From assembly GCA_002331335.1 (NCBI GenBank), contig DCZO01000014.1, positions 1 to 64,000 on the forward strand: DNA of 64,000 nucleotides, read 5' to 3'. Shown piece by piece: positions 1-6,231 of the stretch (within the stretch, counting starts at the first letter, position 1; each line of letters opens with the position of its first letter). The stretch is from Nitrospira sp. UBA2082. Lineage in GTDB: Bacteria > Nitrospirota > Nitrospiria > Nitrospirales > Nitrospiraceae. The position numbers were made by a program, and so were the translations under genes. The notes beneath the pieces were generated by a model. The model was not told the DNA's origin and made no database searches. It was given only the letters and a program-made list of their open reading frames with translations.

Positions 1-285
1 CTAGTTTTCGGGGGGAAGGTCAAACCCACCTTTTCAGTATCTCTGCAATTTACATGTTGGCTGAGTTGAAAGAGTAAGTCCTCGACGCCCTCTCCCTGCT
101 TCATCCCGCTCCTGCTACCCTGCATCAAATAGGGACCTACGGACAGTACTTTAGACCCTAACAATAGAGCTGTTCGATCCTAACCTTCCGAGGAATAGAA
201 TAATCCTACACGCCGGTGCTACCGTTCCGCAGCATCAGGAAGACTTCGACTGCCCCCATTATTAGATGCTTGAGGGAGAAGCAAT
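1..285. other. Non-coding left edge, possible insertion-sequence end at the first bases
   Basis: I see no convincing gene here. The first 20 or so bases contain TTTTCGGGG, which also occurs, in reverse orientation, in the terminal repeat of the IS3-type remnant near 4391. The window may therefore begin just inside the end of a second insertion sequence, but nine shared bases is weak evidence. The last part of the stretch supplies the ribosome binding site (GAGGGAGAA) and presumably the promoter of the secreted protein starting at 286. Confidence 0.3.
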
Positions 286-1572
286 ATGAAGATTGCTCAG
301 ATGATGGTTCTGCTAAGAATTTTCATCGTAGGCCTATGGCTTGGATCGCCACTGTCAGCTCATTCACAAATCAAAGATCCGAACCCGGCCGTGAATAATC
401 CGGATAAATTTGCTTGGGATCTTTTTATTGAAGTTAATAGGCCCGCGCTGGAAGGGAAACGCGGCGTGCCAGATCCTTCAAAGAGACCCGGCGATCCTGG
501 TTTAAGGGTTTGGGAAACGTGGAAGATTACGAGCACAAATGGGAACGAGGTATTTTTACAAAACGGAGCTCGCCCTTCGCCTTGGGAGGATGTGAAAGCT
601 AAGCTCGATGGCAAATACATCAAACTCCTATCTCCCCCGAAAATGAATATAATCAAAGGCAATCTTGCTAACGATCCTCATTTTGATTTAGCCCGGTCTG
701 TTCCAAAACTAAATGAACTCGGTCAGGAGTCTAGAATCAATCAAGTAGGATTTGATTTTATTCTAAATGAAAACCTCTATAGTCTGGATGGCCAAGAGAG
801 GTTTCGTAAAACCCAAAGAAAAGTGGAGTTCCCAATCGGCACTATTAATGTGAAAGCGACGTGGCGCCAGTTTACTCGAAAAGAAATTGAGGCAGGGGTT
901 CCAAATCGCTTTTATACCGCAGCGGATGACAAATCAATATGGGGGTTGACCGGCTTTCATATGACAAGCAAGGATCTTCCAAACTGGTTCTGGGCCACAT
1001 TCGAGCATGCGGAAAATCCATCGCCCGAGATTCCGGATCGAGATCGCCATACAAAATTCCGCAACCCTCGATCCTCCACTGGGGTTTTCGTTGAGCAAAG
1101 GCTTCGTGAAGTTCCCGGCTCTCTAAAGGGCAGTTATTGGGAAAATTATGTGCTGCGAGGCACACAGGTTGACTTTATCGATTCCACCGGTAGCCCTACT
1201 ATTCTTGGGAATACGCAACTCGAGAATGGGATGCAAACCACCTCATCATGCATGGGATGTCATGCCCGTTCTACTATAGGAGACCGATTGGATGACATAG
1301 TCATCAACGGCCGTCGTGTTTATCCTAACGGCACATATCTTTATCCAAGCGGTCGTCTGAGCGGTGGGGCCAATCGGTTGACCGTTAATCCCGCACAAGT
1401 GGCCTGGCAGCAAGATCCTCAGAACCCGGATCCCTCCACAGCATCCTTTCATGTCACCGGAGCTATTGGTGCCCCAAATCCAGAATGGTTTACTGATTCA
1501 GCCGGTCGCAGCAGATACACACAACTGGATTTCATTTGGGCATTCATACATGCTGAACGAGAGACCAACTAG
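286..1572 (+). CDS. Secreted protein with a single c-type heme motif (CMGCH)
   Basis: This 428-residue protein starts with a basic and hydrophobic stretch typical of a signal peptide, cleaved about residue 27 (after the Ser-Ala-His-Ser region), so it should be periplasmic. It has one CxxCH motif, CMGCH at residues 322-326, the covalent heme attachment signature. The preceding 320 residues match no domain I can name. The start is supported by GAGGGAGAA a few bases upstream. Large proteins with one C-terminal CxxCH occur in many bacteria as uncharacterised cytochrome-like proteins, so an electron-transfer or oxidoreductase role is plausible but not shown. The gene lies alone in A+T-rich DNA, 200 bases ahead of the next gene, and could be part of the acquired segment. 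Confidence 0.75.
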   Translation: MKIAQMMVLLRIFIVGLWLGSPLSAHSQIKDPNPAVNNPDKFAWDLFIEVNRPALEGKRGVPDPSKRPGDPGLRVWETWKITSTNGNEVFLQNGARPSPWEDVKAKLDGKYIKLLSPPKMNIIKGNLANDPHFDLARSVPKLNELGQESRINQVGFDFILNENLYSLDGQERFRKTQRKVEFPIGTINVKATWRQFTRKEIEAGVPNRFYTAADDKSIWGLTGFHMTSKDLPNWFWATFEHAENPSPEIPDRDRHTKFRNPRSSTGVFVEQRLREVPGSLKGSYWENYVLRGTQVDFIDSTGSPTILGNTQLENGMQTTSSCMGCHARSTIGDRLDDIVINGRRVYPNGTYLYPSGRLSGGANRLTVNPAQVAWQQDPQNPDPSTASFHVTGAIGAPNPEWFTDSAGRSRYTQLDFIWAFIHAERETN

Positions 1573-1771
1573 CGTATATCTCCAAGTTGCTCTTTCCTGG
1601 CTGGGCAGGGACGTATTAGAAGTAATGTCGTCATAGATCACAGAAATTAGGCAAGATTTCACGTGACCACAGAAAGGGATTCTCCACCCTCATAGGCTAA
1701 GAGGTATCTGAGACGCTGGAGGACAGCCGTGCTATCCACTTAGCCCATAACTCTAATGAAAGGATTCCGAT

Positions 1772-2050
1772 ATGGACGATTTTGTGTCACAGCCACCCAA
1801 CAAACAGCTGAAGCCTCTAAGCGGTTTCTTTATTGGAGGAATGATGCCGGCGACTAACCAAGACTTGTCGGCTCTTATAGTATTTGACATAAGAAGTGTC
1901 CGCCTGAGCGTAGCAGAGGGCAAGCAATTAGAGACCAAGCTCAGAGAGGTCCTCTTTTCAGAGCTGGCAAAGATCAGGAAACTCCATGATCTTGAGAACC
2001 GCTCAGCAGTTGACCTAAGCACATCAGTTTTTGGCATTGCGATCGAATAA
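1772..2050 (+). CDS. 92-residue protein of unknown function, possible precursor peptide
   Basis: A short gene with a good ribosome binding site (AAAGGA, eight bases before ATG). The product has no signal peptide or membrane segment. The first 40 residues are rich in Gly, Pro and Met (a GGMMP stretch); the centre is a charged, probably helical segment, and the C-terminus is Ser/Val/Phe/Gly/Ile rich, ending in IAIE. I do not recognise the family. The gene is followed by a perfect hairpin and then by a JmjC-type oxygenase and a class-III aminotransferase on the same strand. A short leading gene, an attenuating hairpin and two tailoring enzymes resemble a ribosomal peptide precursor locus, but no known leader motif or cleavage site is visible. 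A small partner protein of the enzymes is the main alternative. Confidence 0.6.
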   Translation: MDDFVSQPPNKQLKPLSGFFIGGMMPATNQDLSALIVFDIRSVRLSVAEGKQLETKLREVLFSELAKIRKLHDLENRSAVDLSTSVFGIAIE

Positions 2051-2063
2051 TCCCTTCACATTG

Positions 2064-2096
2064 AGGTGGCTCAGGTCCGCTTTACCTGAGCCACCT
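2064..2096 (+). promoter_or_regulatory. Perfect 13-bp hairpin between the small gene and the oxygenase gene
   Basis: The arms AGGTGGCTCAGGT (2064-2076) and ACCTGAGCCACCT (2084-2096) are exact reverse complements around a seven-base loop. The hairpin starts 13 bases after the stop of the 92-residue gene and ends 10 bases before the oxygenase ATG. There is no T-run after it, so it is not a classic intrinsic terminator. It could protect the upstream transcript end, cause partial termination, or sequester the oxygenase ribosome binding site, because no free Shine-Dalgarno sequence is visible before 2107. Confidence 0.7.
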
Positions 2097-2106
2097 GATT
2101 ACAACC

Positions 2107-3090
2107 ATGCAAAGCCAACTGAGATGGATAGAGTGGGCAGCGCGTAATCTCGCTATGGGGGTCGTCGAGCGAAAGATATTGGACGAGCTCATGGCTAGTG
2201 GATACGAAGAGGCACACGCCTCGGCCATGCTTCGCGAGATACGAAGCAGCCCTCTGTTCCCCGCAATCTTGCGTACAGCCTCAGACCTTAATAAATGGAC
2301 TTCGCTCGCAGAAGCTCTCCTTGAGTTAGAATCACAGCAATACGACTTTCAACGTATTCCCAAGCTTGCAAACTTATCATCTACTGTTTTCCATAGAGAC
2401 TACTACTGCACAAACCGCCCAGTTATCATTACTGATGTTGTAGAAAAATGGCCTGCACTGAAGAAATGGAACTTAGACTTTTTCCGGAAAGAATTCGGCA
2501 ACGAGCTCGTCCGATATCAGAAGGGTCGCTCGCATAACGACCACAGAGATGCCTTTATTGACCATACGGTAGAAACACACCTCGCTCAGTATCTTGACCT
2601 ATTGAATCAGAACGCCACCAACGCAGACTACTACTTAATAGCACACGACCACCTCCTGGAAAGAACGCCTTTCAAAAAATTGCTTGGTGACATTGAATTT
2701 GACAGCCGCTATTTTGATGCTAATTCAACCGATGGCCGCGTATTCTTTTGGTTAGGGCCTCCAGGAAGCATGACACCAATGCACCGTGATCTAGGCAACG
2801 TATACATGGCCCAGCTGTTAGGCCGTAAATCCGTTACTCTAATTCCATCCAAACAACTACACCTCGTCTACAACGAGCATGGATACCACAGCGAAGTAGA
2901 TTTTGAAAACATTTCACTATCGGACTACCCTCTCTTAAAACATGCATTCATTGCGAATATTATCCTAGAACCTGGCGAGATCCTATTCATACCGATCGGA
3001 TGGTGGCATCACGTAAAGTCTCTCGACATAACACTATCGATCACTGGGAACAACTTCGCTTTTGGAAACCACCTACGAGCACTTTTTTAA
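2107..3090 (+). CDS. JmjC/cupin-8 type Fe(II)/2-oxoglutarate oxygenase
   Basis: A 327-residue protein. Residues 1-55 are a small helical N-terminal segment seen in bacterial cupin-like proteins. Residues from about 95 (NRPVIITDV) to the C-terminus form a JmjC/cupin-8 double-stranded beta-helix. The metal triad is visible: H226-x-D228 in PMHRDLG and a distal His at 301 in the IGWWHHV segment. Such enzymes hydroxylate protein side chains or small molecules using 2-oxoglutarate and O2. The gene lies between the 92-residue gene and an aminotransferase whose ATG follows its stop by one base, so the last two are co-transcribed. The substrate is unknown; the neighbouring small protein is an obvious candidate. 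Its base composition is lower in G+C than the core genes. Confidence 0.85.
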   Translation: MQSQLRWIEWAARNLAMGVVERKILDELMASGYEEAHASAMLREIRSSPLFPAILRTASDLNKWTSLAEALLELESQQYDFQRIPKLANLSSTVFHRDYYCTNRPVIITDVVEKWPALKKWNLDFFRKEFGNELVRYQKGRSHNDHRDAFIDHTVETHLAQYLDLLNQNATNADYYLIAHDHLLERTPFKKLLGDIEFDSRYFDANSTDGRVFFWLGPPGSMTPMHRDLGNVYMAQLLGRKSVTLIPSKQLHLVYNEHGYHSEVDFENISLSDYPLLKHAFIANIILEPGEILFIPIGWWHHVKSLDITLSITGNNFAFGNHLRALF

Positions 3091-3091
3091 C

Positions 3092-4372
3092 ATGGCATTA
3101 AACACCACTTGCCTCACCCCTAGAAACGGCCATGCGCTAAAACTCGATCGATCCAAGGCGCTCTTTTTTCGTGCGCAGACAGTAGATGCATTTGCGCGAG
3201 CCATCCCTACCATCTACTATCCGAATCACGGACGAATCGGTGGATATCCGCTCTATACAGAGAAGGCTAGAGGCTGCCACATATGGGATGTAGATGGAAA
3301 TAAATACGTCGATTTTTTGCTGGGGCACGGATCCGTTGTCTTAGGACACGGAGACAAAGACGTTTCGAGGGCAGTACGGAACGTATTACGCAACGGGCCA
3401 AATCCTACTTTCATGTCTCAAGATCAGGTTGAGCTGGCTGAAACAATACTCTCGACATCTTTGAAATTGGAATCAGTTGTATTCCTGAAAACTGGCTCTG
3501 ATGCCACTGGCGCCGCTGTCAGGCTAGCTCGATCAATCACAGGACGTCGCATCGTCTTGCGCTGGGGACTTCATGGGTGGCACGATTGGTGCTCACCTAA
3601 ATCAAAAGGGGTGTCGGACCATGCAAAGGCCGAGTCCGTGGTACTTACCTTTAATAATCCTCTTGAGGCTAAACTTGCATTCAGCAAATATGGCGACCGG
3701 ATAGCATGCGTCATTGTAATGCCATTCGAGGTGGACTTACCTGAAAGCGGGTACTTACATACCTTGCGAAACCTCTGCAAATCCCATGGTTCTATTTTTA
3801 TTCTAGATGAGATCCGAACCGGCTTTAGAATCTCCTGCGGCGGAGCCCAACAGATCTTTGACATTGAGGCTGATCTAGTAACCTACGGGAAAGCCCTTGG
3901 CAATGGATACGCCATTTCCGTACTTGCTGGCAAAAACATCCTCCTTGATAGAATCCTTGATGTTGAAATGACCTCCACCTTCTACAGAAACCATGATTCC
4001 ATTGCGGCTGCACTTGCGTGCCTACGCAAGATCATAAGATTAAATGTTCCATCACAGCTAGAGAATCTTGGCACGCAACTCATGAATAGCCTGACGCACT
4101 TTGCGAAGGAATCAGGGGTGCCTGCTATCGCAGTCGGTCATCCATCCATGCCGTTCATTCGTTTTAACTATGGCTCCCCAGATACTGACAATAGAGCTCT
4201 CATTTACTTCTGTAATGCTATGCTCAAAAAGAAGATATTGCTCTCCCCTTTTCATCACTGGTTTATTTGTCAATCCATGACTCCGGAAATTATTTCTGCT
4301 ACAGCAAGAGCTGCTCGTAGCGTTTTCAGGGAAATGAACGCCAATTTCTTGAATTGTAACAGGGCCTATTGA
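3092..4372 (+). CDS. Class-III PLP aminotransferase, glutamate-1-semialdehyde aminomutase-like
   Basis: With the ATG at 3092, one base after the oxygenase stop, the protein has 426 residues; an in-frame TTG at 3062 would overlap the oxygenase and is less likely. It shows the class-III fold landmarks: the VDFLLGHGSVVLGH segment, a PLP-phosphate-binding KTGSDATGAAVRLAR segment, a cofactor-ring Asp in ILDEIRTGFR, and the Schiff-base lysine at about residue 267 in TYGKALGNG. The closest family by pattern is glutamate-1-semialdehyde 2,1-aminomutase, but such paralogs outside tetrapyrrole operons usually act in secondary metabolism or cell-surface sugar pathways. Coupling with the JmjC oxygenase suggests sequential tailoring of one substrate. 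The product runs up to the eroded insertion sequence that ends the A+T-rich segment. Confidence 0.85.
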   Translation: MALNTTCLTPRNGHALKLDRSKALFFRAQTVDAFARAIPTIYYPNHGRIGGYPLYTEKARGCHIWDVDGNKYVDFLLGHGSVVLGHGDKDVSRAVRNVLRNGPNPTFMSQDQVELAETILSTSLKLESVVFLKTGSDATGAAVRLARSITGRRIVLRWGLHGWHDWCSPKSKGVSDHAKAESVVLTFNNPLEAKLAFSKYGDRIACVIVMPFEVDLPESGYLHTLRNLCKSHGSIFILDEIRTGFRISCGGAQQIFDIEADLVTYGKALGNGYAISVLAGKNILLDRILDVEMTSTFYRNHDSIAAALACLRKIIRLNVPSQLENLGTQLMNSLTHFAKESGVPAIAVGHPSMPFIRFNYGSPDTDNRALIYFCNAMLKKKILLSPFHHWFICQSMTPEIISATARAARSVFREMNANFLNCNRAY

Positions 4373-4390
4373 GTGCTTTCAGCTAGTGAG

Positions 4391-4412
4391 GTGGCCCCGA
4401 AAAAACAGACAC
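4391..4412. repeat. Terminal inverted-repeat-like end of an IS3-type element
   Basis: The sequence GTGGCCCCGAAAAAACAGAC lies six bases beyond the stop codon of the transposase remnant. This is where IS3-family elements place their terminal repeat, and its run of G/C followed by A-rich sequence is typical. The matching opposite end is not present nearby, because the element is truncated at its 5-prime side near 4652. No target-site duplication could be assigned. Confidence 0.5.
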
Positions 4413-4417
4413 GGTGA

Positions 4418-4652
4418 CTAGGCCTCACCCTCCTGCTGTTCGAACTCTTCCGGACTCCGATAGCCGAGCGCTTGATGGAGGCGCAGGCGGTTATAGAATA
4501 CCTACATTTATTCCGCAATCGCATACCGAGCCTCCGCGTGATGCGGGAAGTGTCGATACCGCGTCAGTTCATTCTTCAACGAACTGAAGAAGCTCTCGCC
4601 CGGCGCGTTATCGTAGCAGTTGCCCTTCCGGCTCATGCTCGACATCACGACG
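4418..4652 (-). pseudogene. Degenerate C-terminal fragment of an IS3-family transposase (OrfB)
   Basis: Read on the minus strand, this encodes the C-terminal part of an rve-type integrase: GNCYDNAPGESFFSSLKNEL, then YRHFPHHAEARYAIAE, then NRLRLHQALGYRSPEEFE. These are the end motifs of IS3-group OrfB proteins, including the last catalytic Glu in GESFF. Two in-frame stops (TAA at 4508-4510 and TAG at 4502-4504) interrupt it, and about three quarters of the normal protein is missing upstream. The element is therefore dead. It sits exactly between the A+T-rich oxygenase/aminotransferase segment and the methyltransferase-dUTPase operon, marking an old insertion hot spot. The 170 bases between it and the dUTPase gene show no gene. 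Confidence 0.85.
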
Positions 4653-4821
4653 GGTCGCACGAGGATAACCCTATTCAACCGATGTCCGGGGGGAGCAATC
4701 TACCATACCTGAAAAGAAAGAGAATTCACCTGCGGACGGGACAAACCGATCACCGTGAGAAAGCTGCTTAGCCCACCTTTTGGAACGGTCCCCCTCTCTC
4801 GTTGCCTTCAGCCGGGGGATA

Positions 4822-5268
4822 TTAAGTCCCAGAATCTCCAAAACCCGTGTCGCCCCGCTTGCTTTGCTCCAAGGTGGAAACCTCCTGAAGTCGCACTGAT
4901 ATGTACTGAGCAATCACCAGCTGCGCGATCCGCTCTCCGGGATTCAGCGTTTGAGGAGTATCGCTAAGATTGATCAATAGGACACGGACTTCTCCTCGAT
5001 ATCCAGGGTCGACAGTTCCAGGGGCATTTAGCACAGTAAGTCCCCGCGATAGCGCTAATCCACTACGTGGTCTAATCTGCCCCTCGAATCCCGCAGGAAG
5101 TTCGATTGCTACTCCCGTCGGGAGAAGTGATCTCTCGCCGGGAGCAAGCGTTACAGGATGATCTGCACAATAGCTAAGATCGAGTCCTGCGTCCTCGACT
5201 GAGCCGTGGGCGTACTTGGGAACACAAGCATCGAATCTAAACTTCCTGAACTTAATCTCTATATCCAT
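4822..5268 (-). CDS. dut: dUTP diphosphatase, last gene of a putative defence operon
   Basis: The 148-residue protein has all five trimeric dUTPase motifs: AGLDL (I), RPRSGLAL (II), the uracil-recognition loop with GTVDPGYRGEV (III), GERIAQLVI (IV) and the C-terminal Phe loop RGDTGFGDSG (V). It hydrolyses dUTP to dUMP and diphosphate in the cytoplasm, lowering dUTP and supplying dUMP. It begins nine bases after the stop of the preceding Rossmann-like gene and is co-directional, so it belongs to the five-gene operon. Either this is the housekeeping dut, captured as the downstream neighbour of an inserted system, or an accessory copy serving the system through nucleotide-pool control. The window alone cannot decide. 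Length and motifs are normal, so activity is expected. Confidence 0.93.
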   Translation of the reverse strand: MDIEIKFRKFRFDACVPKYAHGSVEDAGLDLSYCADHPVTLAPGERSLLPTGVAIELPAGFEGQIRPRSGLALSRGLTVLNAPGTVDPGYRGEVRVLLINLSDTPQTLNPGERIAQLVIAQYISVRLQEVSTLEQSKRGDTGFGDSGT

Positions 5269-5277
5269 CGTGGAAGC

Positions 5278-6231
5278 CTACGGCAACTCTACCTGATACC
5301 ACCACACCCGGGACAAGCCTACACTCGTTTCACGGGTATATGTACGGCAGAATGGAAAGATGATGCTAGAGTGTCTTCCTACCCATTCCGTCAGGTAGTA
5401 AAGTCCAAACCCAAGGACTTGAACCTTAGTGGATACGGGACAAAGATAGAGATTTGTGACTTGCTGATTCCGACCGACATTCTGAACTATCTCCCCCAAA
5501 GCATTCGCCGTTTCAAAAGGATCATTGGCCGGAGCAAAGTGGGTATCAGCGCTATCCGCCGCCGTGTTACCTAGTTGCTCTGCAGCGCGATAGGCTCTCA
5601 GGACATTTTCCTGATACATATCGGCCCTCAAAGACGGCAAACCTAGGAGCGAGACCTTTCGTGCGCTCTCTTTGTATTCGGCGGCATGGGCGATCAGTGC
5701 GTGATCATAACCGGCCCCGATTATTAATAAATCATTGTTGGATTCCGGCCGATGATTGCCTTCAAACCCAGCAACTTGACGAACCTCCACGACGACCTCA
5801 TCTGAAAAACGCGTCTTTTCTTTCTTTGCGTACTGAATGGGCTCCGAGTACAGGGCATCAAATCGCTTGACTCCCTTCAGTGACAGATATTTCATCATTA
5901 CAAGAAGGTGAGGTCTCATGAAACCAGTGATATCGATGCAAAATGACATATTTGTCAAATCGATATCCGCAGAGGCGAAGTAACTTTGGACAACTGTGGC
6001 TTCATCTGTCTCATGTGAAACGAAACACATCCCATTCTTTGGCAGCTCGTTCTCCCTATATCCATACTCCGGACTAATGAACCAATGTTTTTGGCCAGCT
6101 GAGACTCGCTCAAAGACGGTTCGTACCCTGTCACTTGAATTAAATGCAGACAAAAAGACATCCCAGCTGAACGAGGGCCACATCGCATCAGCATTCCAAG
6201 CCTTCTTGTAAAAGATGGAATAGTCAGACAT
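5278..6231 (-). CDS. Protein of unknown function with Rossmann-like segments, fourth gene of the operon
   Basis: A 317-residue cytoplasmic protein with no signal or membrane segment. I do not recognise a named family. Secondary-structure-like patterns suggest alternating strands and helices: a hydrophobic strand followed by Asp in SFCIDITGFMRPHLLVMM (about residues 95-112) and a second unit starting LLIIGAGYDHALIAHAA (about 168-184). The second unit includes a Gly-rich turn and a later conserved-looking NLYLCPVSTKVQVLGFG segment. This fits a two-unit Rossmannoid, as found in nucleotide sensors or effectors of conflict systems, but that is inference. Its start overlaps the AAA ATPase stop by eight bases and its stop is nine bases before dut, so translation is coupled. 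It could be the sensor or toxic effector of the system. Confidence 0.75.
   Translation of the reverse strand: MSDYSIFYKKAWNADAMWPSFSWDVFLSAFNSSDRVRTVFERVSAGQKHWFISPEYGYRENELPKNGMCFVSHETDEATVVQSYFASADIDLTNMSFCIDITGFMRPHLLVMMKYLSLKGVKRFDALYSEPIQYAKKEKTRFSDEVVVEVRQVAGFEGNHRPESNNDLLIIGAGYDHALIAHAAEYKESARKVSLLGLPSLRADMYQENVLRAYRAAEQLGNTAADSADTHFAPANDPFETANALGEIVQNVGRNQQVTNLYLCPVSTKVQVLGFGLYYLTEWVGRHSSIIFPFCRTYTRETSVGLSRVWWYQVELP

Noticed and set aside
4472..4771. A 99-codon plus-strand frame over the transposase remnant
   Set aside because: The minus strand encodes a recognisable IS3 transposase end across this stretch, so the plus frame is a shadow.
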